The notes: a model not told the origin generated them from the sequence alone. A stretch of 6,917 bases of DNA from JBECKR01 sp040235415 (GCA_040235415.1 JBECKR010000010.1:1-6917); one strand, 5' to 3'; positions 1 to 6,126 are shown, counted from the first letter of the stretch. Translations and numbers: made by a program.

Positions 1-275
1 GCGACGAGGCGGCGGGTCAGGCGCGCCGCGCCCTCGACCTCGCGGCGACGTACGACATGCCGGTCGTCGAGGCGGACGCGGCGGCCGCGCTGGTGACGCT
101 CGATCCGTCCGCGCGCCCGGCGGACGCGGATCGGGTGCTCGAACGGGGGCGGCGGGCGCTCGGTCGATTCATGGCGGGGGTGCCGCCGGATCGCCGCGAT
201 GCGTTCGCGCGACGCGCCGATCTCGCCCCGATCTTCGAAGCTCTGAATCCGGACGGGCCGCACGGCGGTGCGTGA
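1..275 (+). CDS. C-terminal end of an unidentified helical protein (5' partial)
   Basis: The reading frame is open from position 3 and ends at the TGA at 273-275, giving 90 visible residues. An in-frame ATG at 57 has no ribosome binding site before it and the frame runs open to the window edge, so this is taken as the tail of a longer protein. The visible part is rich in Ala, Arg and Asp and looks almost entirely helical, with amphipathic stretches. It ends in a pattern (LP/VP, then R, then F, then RxDL and hydrophobics) that resembles the last helices of TPR-like regions in bacterial regulators and kinases; this is an impression, not a domain match. No catalytic motif is visible. The stop lies 26 bases before the next start on the same strand, so cotranscription with the membrane-protein gene is plausible. 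Function unknown. Confidence 0.6.
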   Translation, partial: DEAAGQARRALDLAATYDMPVVEADAAAALVTLDPSARPADADRVLERGRRALGRFMAGVPPDRRDAFARRADLAPIFEALNPDGPHGGA

Positions 276-287
276 CGACCCCGACCG

Positions 288-296
288 GGAGGAGGG
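288..296 (+). promoter_or_regulatory. Ribosome binding site deciding the start at 302
   Basis: The run GGAGGAGGG ends 5 bases before ATG 302. It favours this ATG over the in-frame GTG at 272, which overlaps the stop region of the preceding gene and has no such site. No separate promoter is evident in the 26-base gap. Confidence 0.7.
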
Positions 297-301
297 AAGC
301 G

Positions 302-916
302 ATGGCGGACGATACGAAGCCGACGCCGGGGTACGGACTGCTGCGTGGGATCGCGGTGCTGTTGATGATCGTGCTCGTGTTCGGGTTCTGGACGCTGTGG
401 AGGGTGTACGAGCTTCGGGATTGCTGCGAGAGGATCGAGGCGTCGCTCTCGAGTTCGGAGTCGGGGGAGAAAGGCGGTCCGGGTCCCGGTCCGATCATCT
501 CGGTCGGTCCGAGGACCGGGGACGGAGGGACGCTAACGACGTCGTGGAAGACCGGGGAGGGCTCGAGCGAACGCGACGTGACGTTCGGAGAAGCGGGATA
601 CCTCCGAGAGGACATCCGAACCAGCGCGATGAAGGTCGAAGGCCGAATCGGCGAGTGGAAGGTCGCGCTCGACACGGCCACGGTGCACCTCTCGAGCGGA
701 GACGTCCTGGTGATCGACGGCAGCGGTACGGAGGTGACCTGGACGTGGAACGGGTCGACGATCGCCGCATGCAACTACGACCTGACGGATTCGGTCCACG
801 ACTGCACCAACGACGGCATCCCGCCGGAGTTCGACGGCGCGCTCGCCGCCTCGGCGATCGAGTTCGAACCTTCGACCACGGCTCCGGACGCGCGAGCCTT
901 CGTGATCCCGAAGTAG
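302..916 (+). CDS. Single-pass membrane protein with unknown extracytoplasmic domain
   Basis: A 204-residue protein, not recognised as a named family. A short charged N-terminus (MADDTKPTPGYG) precedes one hydrophobic segment at about residues 13-33, so an N-inside, C-outside topology is likely. A short charged stretch with a Cys pair (residues 34-48, C41 and C42) follows, possibly a brief coiled coil, then a Ser/Gly/Pro linker (48-70) typical of a flexible spacer. The rest (about 72-204) alternates polar and hydrophobic residues as in a small beta-rich domain, with a second Cys pair (C157, C168) that could form a disulfide outside the cytoplasm. No catalytic signature is seen. The M23 gene begins 2 bases after its stop, so the two are almost certainly cotranscribed and this protein may anchor or regulate that peptidase; that role is inferred from position only. 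Base composition seems slightly less GC-rich than in the downstream genes. Confidence 0.8.
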   Translation: MADDTKPTPGYGLLRGIAVLLMIVLVFGFWTLWRVYELRDCCERIEASLSSSESGEKGGPGPGPIISVGPRTGDGGTLTTSWKTGEGSSERDVTFGEAGYLREDIRTSAMKVEGRIGEWKVALDTATVHLSSGDVLVIDGSGTEVTWTWNGSTIAACNYDLTDSVHDCTNDGIPPEFDGALAASAIEFEPSTTAPDARAFVIPK

Positions 917-918
917 CG

Positions 919-3804
919 ATGCGATCGCACCCTGCCGCCGTCGCGTTCCTGGCGGCGACGATCTTGTGCGGGTCGTGGTCCGCGGCGCCGGCCGCCGGAG
1001 CGCGACGCATCGCGAGCTGGAGCTCGTCCCCGCATTTTCTCGGCCAACAGCCGCGCGACATCCGCTACGTGGAGGACGAGTCGAGGCTCTACATCGCGAC
1101 GATGGTCGACGTGTTCCGCGTCCGCCCGCAGGGTTCGGCGGCGCCGGTGCTGCTGACCGACCCTCCGGGTGAGACGTGGTCGGCCTACGGCGGAATGCTG
1201 GATCGGGCCATCCCACGTCTCGTTCCGGGGAGGGGCGACGCCGTATTCCTCGTGCCGAGCGGCGGCGGGAACGTCGACGCGGTCACGGGACCGGACCCCG
1301 GCGGCGTGTTCGGCGCCGTCGCGGCGGCGCCCGCGCCCAACGTCATCCGGTCCGTGCGCACGATCGCGGTGGGCTACGGCCGGCGCGCCATCGTGACCGC
1401 CACGCCGCTCGATCGCCTCGAGGGGGAACGCGGCAGATGGCGGTGGGAGTTCCGCGACGCTGCCGGCGGAATCGTTCGTTCGTACACCAAGGAGGGTGTC
1501 GAAGGTGTCGAATTCGCCCCGGATGGCTCGGCGGTGGCGCTCCTCGAGTCCGACGCGCTGCGGATCTACCGACCTCATGGGGCGATGCGCAGGGAGATCC
1601 GCGGTCGCTACCGGAGCGTCGCTCTGTCCGAGGCGGGACGCGTCGTGCTCGCGAATCCGTCGGATCGACCCCGGGAGGTGACGGTCGCGGACGGTCCGAA
1701 TCCGCCGGTCGGGCTCGACAGCGGCGCCCCCGTCCACGGGGTCCGCATCTCGCCGAACGGACGTTACGCCCTATTGTGGCGAATCGACGGGACTTTCCGC
1801 TCGATCGACCCGGTCGGCGCGACCTTGGGGCCCGCGTTCCGGGCCGCGATCCCCGGTCGTCTGTTCGTGACTTCGCTCGCGATCGACGACGCCGGGCACG
1901 CCCTCGCGGGGGTGATCCGCCGCCGCGCCCGCGAGCGCTCCTACCGCGACGCCTTTCTCGTCGGTATCGATGGAAGCGAGATCGCGTTCGTCGAGCCGCT
2001 CGGCCGGATCGACGGCACGAACGGCGAACCCGACGTCATCGCGGTCGGCCGCGATCGCGCCGCGGTCCGAACGCGTGGTGCGGTCCGACTCTACGAAGTC
2101 GACTTCGCGGCACCGCACCGCGCTCGACCCCGCAGACGCACGCTCGGGGGCTCGGCTCCGAGCCGCACGTTGGCGCTGATCGCGATCGAGCCGCCGGTGA
2201 GCGAATCCGGGACCTGGCCTCTGAGCCCGGTGGACGAGGATCACCCCATCGTCGCCACGCTCGAGTACATGACGTACGGAGGTGATACCTACATCCACGG
2301 AGGAATCGACATTCCTGCCGTGCCGTACTGCTGCGACGCGGCCGGTAGCGACCTCGCGGACGCGCAGTACGCGACGACGCGAATCGGCGGCATCGTGACC
2401 GGTCTCAGGACCGACAGCACCTCGACCGAGAATCACTTGGAACTGACGCCCGACGACGGCACCGTGGAGTGGTACTACCATCTCGCGTCCGGGACGTTCA
2501 ACCCCGACGTCGTCGACGCGTCGAACGAGAGCGGCCTCGTCGTCCCGAGAGGCACGTGGGTCTCGAAGATCACCCGCTGGCTCGAGTCGAGCGAGTGCCT
2601 CGATTCCTATCACCATCTGCACTACGAACTTCGATCCTTGGATGCGACCGAGGTCTACGACCCCCTCGCGGACATCGCGCCGTTCAAGGACGTCGATCGA
2701 CCGACCGTGGGAGAAGCGCGATTGTGCGGCGACGACGCGGGCTTCTCCGACGCGGCCAGCACGCCGTGGAGCGATTGTATCGATACCGCGGCGGGAACCT
2801 GCATCGCGGTGAGCGGTGTGCGCGACGTCGTGGTTCCGGTTTCCGACCTTCATCTGGCGGGCCTCTCGTCCGCCTCGATCTGGTTCACGGGCCAGGAGCT
2901 CGGGGTTCACGAGCTGCGCTGGCGCGTGTGCGGCGAGCGCCAGCCGATCTGCGCGTGGAAAGCGCAGAGCCGGCCGGATCCGCTCTCGACGACCGTCGGC
3001 AACCAGCCCCCGCTGATGCTCTACAGCCTGCGCGAGGGAGCCGACGGCACGGCCATGGCCAGCGAATCCGACTATTGCACCCACGACACGTTTTGGATGA
3101 TCCCGACGAACGTCACTTCGGACGGCTTCATGCGATCGGGAGGTTGGGACACCACCTCGACGCCCGACGGCTTCTACACGCTCGAAGTCGAGGCCGAGGA
3201 CTACGGCGGCAACGTCGGCCGCCGCCTCTCGACGGTCTGCGTCGACAACACCGGGACGCACGAGCCGAAGCTGCTCGTGCCGGACTGCGACGCCGACCTC
3301 GGGACCGAGCCGTCGGACTGCGAGCTCGGCGCGTCGAGCCCGAAGATGGCGGTGCGTCCGGCGGCGGCCCCCCATGTGTCGAGCGTCGCGGTCTGCGCCC
3401 GCAACGTCGGCTCGGCCGACCTCCCCGCGACGTACGAGGTCACGCTGAGGCTTCGATGGAAGAACGTGGGATACCTCACGACGCTCGACCGGAGCGCCGA
3501 GGCCGAGCGGGTGTTCTCGAGCGGGGGCGTCGCCGAGATCACCCGAACCGTGGACGACCTCGCCCCTGGCGGATCCTGGGCGCCCGGCGAGGAGCGCTGC
3601 GTCGCCCGAACAGTGGACCTCTCGGGCGTCCCGGCCGACGACTCCCCGATCACCGCAGTCGTGCTCGAGGCCGCGGTGTCGGCCGGCACGGACGTCCCGA
3701 ACGACCGCAACGACGTCCGCGAGGACAACAACCGCGCCGAGATCCGGTTGTCGACCGCCGTTCCCGGGGAGGTCCGGAGCTTGCGCCGTACGGACACGAA
3801 GTAA
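919..3804 (+). CDS. Secreted M23 (LytM-type) metallopeptidase with propeller-like N-terminal half and CARDB-like C-terminus
   Basis: A 961-residue exported protein. Residues 1-27 form a signal peptide (Arg and His, then a hydrophobic core, then AAPAAG before a likely cleavage). Residues about 30-400 hold repeated strand patterns with FAPDG and ISPNG turns (about 200 and 280), as in WD40 or Tol-type beta propellers. After a basic linker (about 399-409) comes an M23 peptidase domain, about 445-590. It has H460 and D464 (HGGID), the YYHL histidine H521, and H566 and H568 in HHLHYEL, followed by DPL as usual in the family. These match the zinc ligands and catalytic histidines of LytM-type endopeptidases, which cut peptidoglycan cross-bridges or stems, so activity is plausible. 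An Ig- or FlgD-like strand region (DGFYTLEVEAED at 750-761, then GGN) and a CARDB-like domain (about 815-945, ending NDVREDNN) follow. The family's glycine loop before HLH is replaced by a Cys-containing segment. The start at 919 is chosen for its signal peptide; it lacks a ribosome binding site and is probably coupled to the preceding gene. Confidence 0.85.
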   Translation: MRSHPAAVAFLAATILCGSWSAAPAAGARRIASWSSSPHFLGQQPRDIRYVEDESRLYIATMVDVFRVRPQGSAAPVLLTDPPGETWSAYGGMLDRAIPRLVPGRGDAVFLVPSGGGNVDAVTGPDPGGVFGAVAAAPAPNVIRSVRTIAVGYGRRAIVTATPLDRLEGERGRWRWEFRDAAGGIVRSYTKEGVEGVEFAPDGSAVALLESDALRIYRPHGAMRREIRGRYRSVALSEAGRVVLANPSDRPREVTVADGPNPPVGLDSGAPVHGVRISPNGRYALLWRIDGTFRSIDPVGATLGPAFRAAIPGRLFVTSLAIDDAGHALAGVIRRRARERSYRDAFLVGIDGSEIAFVEPLGRIDGTNGEPDVIAVGRDRAAVRTRGAVRLYEVDFAAPHRARPRRRTLGGSAPSRTLALIAIEPPVSESGTWPLSPVDEDHPIVATLEYMTYGGDTYIHGGIDIPAVPYCCDAAGSDLADAQYATTRIGGIVTGLRTDSTSTENHLELTPDDGTVEWYYHLASGTFNPDVVDASNESGLVVPRGTWVSKITRWLESSECLDSYHHLHYELRSLDATEVYDPLADIAPFKDVDRPTVGEARLCGDDAGFSDAASTPWSDCIDTAAGTCIAVSGVRDVVVPVSDLHLAGLSSASIWFTGQELGVHELRWRVCGERQPICAWKAQSRPDPLSTTVGNQPPLMLYSLREGADGTAMASESDYCTHDTFWMIPTNVTSDGFMRSGGWDTTSTPDGFYTLEVEAEDYGGNVGRRLSTVCVDNTGTHEPKLLVPDCDADLGTEPSDCELGASSPKMAVRPAAAPHVSSVAVCARNVGSADLPATYEVTLRLRWKNVGYLTTLDRSAEAERVFSSGGVAEITRTVDDLAPGGSWAPGEERCVARTVDLSGVPADDSPITAVVLEAAVSAGTDVPNDRNDVREDNNRAEIRLSTAVPGEVRSLRRTDTK

Positions 3805-3846
3805 AAGGCGTGCAAACGCCGTAAAGGCCGGGTCGTCGCGCCGGCC
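3805..3846 (+). terminator. Two small hairpins after the M23 gene, possible weak terminator
   Basis: Directly after the stop codon, GGCGT (3807-3811) pairs with ACGCC (3816-3820) around a GCAA loop, a GNRA-type tetraloop. Six bases later GGCCGG (3826-3831) pairs with CCGGCC (3841-3846) around a 9-base loop. Both stems are perfect, but neither is followed by a T tract, so this is not a standard intrinsic terminator. It may slow transcription or protect the 3' end of the message. Confidence 0.3.
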
Positions 3847-3863
3847 GCGAGCGAGGCCCAGCG

Positions 3864-3888
3864 TACACTCTGCCGGGGGCGAGGGGAG
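3864..3888 (+). promoter_or_regulatory. Possible -10 element (TACACT) and ribosome binding site of the DUF1579-like gene
   Basis: TACACT at 3864-3869 matches four of six bases of the housekeeping -10 box, but no convincing -35 element lies 16-18 bases upstream, so the promoter call is weak. GAGGGGAG at 3881-3888 is a good ribosome binding site 4 bases before ATG 3893 and supports that start. Confidence 0.35.
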
Positions 3889-3892
3889 AGCG

Positions 3893-4393
3893 ATGCGCGT
3901 CTTCTTCATCCTGGCCGCGGCCGCGGTGCTCGCGACGGCGGCGCTCGGCGCCGAGCCGTGCCGCGTGAACCCGACCTACGCCAAGCTCGACTTCTGGGTC
4001 GGCGACTGGGTCGTGAAGCTCGCGAACGGCGCTGTGGCCGGAACGAACCGGATCGAGCGCGTGCTCGGCGGCTGCGCCGTGACCGAGGACTGGAGCGGCT
4101 CGCGCGGCGGGCACGGCCGCAGCCTGTTCTACGTCGACGCCGCGAGCGGGACGTGGAAGCAGGTCTGGGTCACGGACCGCGGCGCGATGAAGGAGAAGCG
4201 CCTCGTCGAGGAGCGTCCCGGAGGCGCGCTCAGGTTCCAGGGCGAGGTCGCGGCCGCCGGGGGCGGGACCGTCCTCGACCGCACCACGCTGACGCCGCTC
4301 GAGGGCGGGAAGGTGCGGCAGGTCATCGAGGTCTCGCGCGACGGCGGGTCGACCTGGTCGACGATGTTCGACGCGGTCTACGAGCGACGCTGA
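3893..4393 (+). CDS. Secreted DUF1579-like protein
   Basis: A 166-residue protein with a clear signal peptide: MRVFF, a long Ala/Leu core, and cleavage expected after ALGA at residue 20. The mature part opens with C23 and then FWVGDW (34-39), the F-W-x-G-x-W signature typical of DUF1579-like small beta-barrel proteins. It continues with NRIERVLGGC (52-61), EDW, and a YVDAASGTWKQVW strand pair (80-92). Related proteins usually read as a lipocalin-like barrel of about 140-160 residues, so the length fits a complete single-domain protein. C23 and C61 could form a disulfide after export. The biochemical role of this group is not established, and a ligand-binding function is inferred from the fold only. 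It sits 88 bases after the M23 gene, with small hairpins between, so it may have its own promoter. The family name is assigned by motif memory rather than by a search. Confidence 0.75.
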   Translation: MRVFFILAAAAVLATAALGAEPCRVNPTYAKLDFWVGDWVVKLANGAVAGTNRIERVLGGCAVTEDWSGSRGGHGRSLFYVDAASGTWKQVWVTDRGAMKEKRLVEERPGGALRFQGEVAAAGGGTVLDRTTLTPLEGGKVRQVIEVSRDGGSTWSTMFDAVYERR

Positions 4394-4403
4394 CCCCTCC
4401 CAC

Positions 4404-4549
4404 GGTGGTGCGCACCTTGGTACGGCCTTCTCGCAAGTCGTTGAGACGGAATATGTTCTGATGACATGAGCGGGATACGATCGCGGACGGCGGATACGTC
4501 AAGTCGGCCTGGCGGAAATGACACGATCCGTACCAAGCTGTGCGCCACC
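4404..4549. repeat. 22-base imperfect inverted repeat pair flanking 102 bases
   Basis: The left arm is 4404-4425 and the right arm 4528-4549. The reverse complement of the left arm matches the right in 19 of 22 positions, including an unbroken ten-base block (CCGTACCAAG on the right, CTTGGTACGG on the left). The left arm also holds a perfect 10-base palindrome, GGTGCGCACC (4407-4416). No clear target-site duplication flanks the pair. Possible readings are paired protein-binding sites, the ends of a MITE-like relic, or a repeated extragenic element. The match is seen directly; the role is unknown. Confidence 0.6.
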
Positions 4550-4594
4550 CTGTAAATGGTGCCGCGGTCGACCCCCAAAACAGGCCCGAATCCA

Positions 4595-4610
4595 CGGCAT
4601 CCATCTTGCT
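4595..4610 (+). promoter_or_regulatory. Possible sigma-54-type promoter upstream of the DUF4382 gene
   Basis: The site reads CGGCATCCATCTTGCT. Against the -24/-12 consensus (TGGCACR, four bases, TTGCW), 9 of 12 defined positions match, and GG (4596-4597) and GC (4608-4609) have the required ten-base spacing. Transcription would begin near 4621, about 56 bases before the start codon. Such partial matches occur by chance in GC-rich DNA, so this is tentative. Confidence 0.3.
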
Positions 4611-4663
4611 GCACCGTCGCCCGAGGGTTCGTGCGCCCGGTGCGACGGCGGCGGCGACCCCTC

Positions 4664-4670
4664 GGGAGGA
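4664..4670 (+). promoter_or_regulatory. Ribosome binding site deciding the start at 4677
   Basis: GGGAGGA ends 6 bases before ATG 4677. The frame is open upstream to 4518, but only this ATG has a strong site and places a lipoprotein signal peptide at the N-terminus. Confidence 0.75.
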
Positions 4671-4676
4671 AATTCC

Positions 4677-5237
4677 ATGAAGCGATCTCGTCGATTCCTC
4701 ACGTTCATCTCGGCGGCGGTCCTGCTGATCGGGACCGTGGCCTGCTCCGGAAGCGACTCCGCGACGACCCCCGCGAACCAGGGACAGCTCCGGGTCGTGG
4801 TGCACGACGAGCCCTCGCAGCAGATCGCCGAGGCGCACGTGACGTTCTCGTCCGTCCAGGCGCGCATGACCGACGGCACGCTCGTCGACCTCACCGGCGC
4901 GGTTCCGACGACGATCGACATCCTGACGCTGACCGGAGGCGCGACGTTCGAGCTCGCCGCGGACGCGGTGCCGGCGGGCGACTACGACGCGCTGATCCTG
5001 ACGATCTCGGCGGTCAGCCTCAAGCTCCAGGACGGCACGATGGTCGACATCACGCTCCCGGGCGACGGCACGAAGGCCGTGATCCCCGAGAGCTTCACCG
5101 TCGTCGAGGGGCAGTCGACCGTCATCACGCTCGACTTCCGCGCCGACCTGTCGTTCGAGTTCAACGGCACCGAGTTCGAGTTCCACCCCGAGATCGACTG
5201 CGACGGCGTCGAGCACGAGGGCGAGTCGCACTCCTGA
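4677..5237 (+). CDS. DUF4382 domain lipoprotein
   Basis: A 186-residue predicted lipoprotein. Residues 1-22 form a basic then hydrophobic signal peptide ending TVAC, with C23 as the probable lipidated Cys; Thr at -3 is less usual than Leu, but Ala at -1 fits. After a Ser/Thr linker, residues about 37-160 match the pattern I know from DUF4382: a VHDEP start (42-46), a strand with AHVTFSSVQA (53-62), TTIDILTLTGGAT (78-90), VPAGDYDALILTI (98-110) and FTVVEGQSTVITLDF (140-154). The domain is a beta-sandwich-like module of unknown function in surface lipoproteins; the known pattern is D-x-P near the start and L-PAGxY in the middle. The acidic, His-containing tail (170-186, with C175) could bind metal, but nothing proves it. 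It stands alone after a long regulatory gap and converges on the dioxygenase gene 15 bases downstream. Role likely at the cell surface, substrate unknown. Confidence 0.85.
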   Translation: MKRSRRFLTFISAAVLLIGTVACSGSDSATTPANQGQLRVVVHDEPSQQIAEAHVTFSSVQARMTDGTLVDLTGAVPTTIDILTLTGGATFELAADAVPAGDYDALILTISAVSLKLQDGTMVDITLPGDGTKAVIPESFTVVEGQSTVITLDFRADLSFEFNGTEFEFHPEIDCDGVEHEGESHS

Positions 5238-5252
5238 CGGGCCGGGACGCGC

Positions 5253-6068
5253 TCAGGTCGTGGGACGGTAGACCCGGCGCTCCCAGACCTTGTGCTTGCG
5301 CGCCGCCCGGCGCAGGAATGGCGCGATCGCGCCGGTCCGCAGCAGCGCGAGGTTGAGCGCGTGCCAGGGTCGGCGGAGCGGACGCGCGAAGTCCACGAAC
5401 AGGACGACGCGCGTCCCCTCCGTGTCGTTCCAGACCTCGTGGTTGAAGGTGTCGTCGAACACCACGCTCTCGCCTTCGCCCCAGTGCAGCACGCGGTCCG
5501 CGACGCGGATGCGGCACGCCTCCCGCGGCTCCGGCACGATCAGCCCGAGGTGGTAGCGCAGCACGCCGTTGTACGCGCCGCGGTGCGCGGGGATGTGCTT
5601 GTGCGGCGCCAGGATCGAGAAGAACGCGGTCTTCATCGCCGGGATGCGGCGCAGCAGGCGCATCGTCTCGGGGCAGCGCCGCTGGTTCTCGCTGCAGTCC
5701 ATCCCGATCGCGGCGAGCCAGAACGTCTTCCAGTCCTGGTCGGTCGTGATGGTGCGGACCTCGTCCAGGATCTCGTGGAACGCCGGCATGCGGTCCCGCA
5801 TCACGAGCACGTGGTCGAGCTCCGAGCGGATCGTTCGCCACTCGGCCTCGATCTCGCGGACCCAGGGGAACGCGGCCGGATCGTAGACCGGCGGATCGCC
5901 GTGCACCGAGACGCGGGCGACGAATCGCTCGATCGCGGCCTGCAGCGCGAGCGAGGCGCGGCCCAGGCGGGTCGTGCGGGCGTCGAGCAGGTGGCTCCGG
6001 TCGGTCGGTGGGGCGGGAGGTCGGGGTGCGGCAGCCGGGGGGCGTTCGGTCTCGAGTGTCGTCGCCAA
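5253..6068 (-). CDS. Aspartyl/asparaginyl beta-hydroxylase (AspH) family 2-oxoglutarate dioxygenase
   Basis: A 271-residue protein of the AspH/LpxO/OlsC type, Fe(II)- and 2-oxoglutarate-dependent hydroxylases. A Pro/Ala-rich, probably disordered N-terminus (1-25) is followed by a helical region and the catalytic barrel, about 105-230. Visible signatures are DWKTFWL (112-118), CPETMRLL (132-139), FSILAPHKHIPAHRG (150-164), RYHLGL (171-176), NHEVWN (209-214) and TRVVLFVDFARP (219-230). H162 and H210 should bind iron; R171, H173 and R220 should bind 2-oxoglutarate. The offsets (162 to 171 and 173, 210 to 220) equal those recalled for human AspH (H679, R688, H690; H725, R735). The family lacks the usual acidic iron ligand, so its absence is normal. 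The C-terminus (RRPWHALNL to WERRVY) is typical of bacterial members. There is no signal peptide or clear membrane segment. The substrate could be a protein side chain or a lipid acyl chain; the sequence does not decide. It starts at TTG, chosen for a GGAGG 6 bases upstream. Confidence 0.9.
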   Translation of the reverse strand: MATTLETERPPAAAPRPPAPPTDRSHLLDARTTRLGRASLALQAAIERFVARVSVHGDPPVYDPAAFPWVREIEAEWRTIRSELDHVLVMRDRMPAFHEILDEVRTITTDQDWKTFWLAAIGMDCSENQRRCPETMRLLRRIPAMKTAFFSILAPHKHIPAHRGAYNGVLRYHLGLIVPEPREACRIRVADRVLHWGEGESVVFDDTFNHEVWNDTEGTRVVLFVDFARPLRRPWHALNLALLRTGAIAPFLRRAARKHKVWERRVYRPTT

Positions 6069-6074
6069 GGGGAT

Positions 6075-6079
6075 CCTCC
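6075..6079 (-). promoter_or_regulatory. Ribosome binding site supporting a TTG start
   Basis: On the minus strand GGAGG lies 6 bases before TTG 6068-6066. No ATG or GTG with comparable spacing is present, so the rare TTG start is well supported. Three bases of this site are also part of the neighbouring palindrome. Confidence 0.75.
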
Positions 6080-6092
6080 GAGCGCGCTCGGA
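6077..6092. promoter_or_regulatory. 16-base perfect palindrome overlapping the dioxygenase ribosome binding site
   Basis: TCCGAGCGCGCTCGGA is its own reverse complement. In the minus-strand message it could fold into a hairpin with a six-pair stem (UCCGAG with CUCGGA) and a CGCG loop, hiding the first three bases of GGAGG. As DNA it has the form of a dimeric repressor site. It lies in the 58-base gap between the glycosyltransferase stop and the TTG start. There is no T tract, so a terminator is unlikely. Confidence 0.45.
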
Positions 6093-6126
6093 ATCAGTCT
6101 AGCGCTCCGCCGGATGCGATGCGACG

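Larger units (their letters stand above)
4394..4676. other. Gene-free, lower-GC interval
   Basis: No reading frame here has a ribosome binding site or a recognisable protein. By hand count, positions 4421-4620 hold about 118 G or C in 200 bases (59 percent), against roughly 65-78 percent in sampled lines of neighbouring genes. The stretch contains the 22-base inverted repeats, short direct repeats (GGATACG at 4473-4479 and 4492-4498; CAAGTCG at 4434-4440 and 4500-4506) and a sigma-54-like site. It is best read as the regulatory region of the DUF4382 gene, or as the remains of a small inserted element. Confidence 0.6.

Noticed and set aside
268..918. Open frame extending the M23 gene upstream by 217 codons
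   Set aside because: The extension is charged and featureless, overlaps a convincing membrane-protein gene, and would bury the signal peptide at residue 218.
919..980. Possible lipobox (TILC) in the M23 signal peptide
   Set aside because: Leu directly before Cys does not fit signal peptidase II, which needs Gly, Ala or Ser there. A standard cleavage after the later Ala-rich stretch fits better.
1771..3909. A 712-codon open frame on the minus strand opposite the M23 gene
   Set aside because: It is Arg/Asp/Gly/Val-rich low-complexity sequence with no domain, and the plus strand carries a signal peptide and catalytic motifs. It is a by-product of high GC.
4441..4469. TTGAGA as a -35 box for the DUF4382 gene
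   Set aside because: It matches five of six consensus bases, but no acceptable -10 box lies 16-18 bases downstream.
4323..4921. Minus-strand open frames through the intergenic gap, considered as transposase or integrase remnants
   Set aside because: Translations show no recognisable motif, no ribosome binding site and Arg-rich shadow character within the flanking genes.
5233..5257. CCTGA and TCAGG pairing across the two convergent stop codons
   Set aside because: Five pairs around a 15-base loop with no T tract is too weak for a bidirectional terminator.
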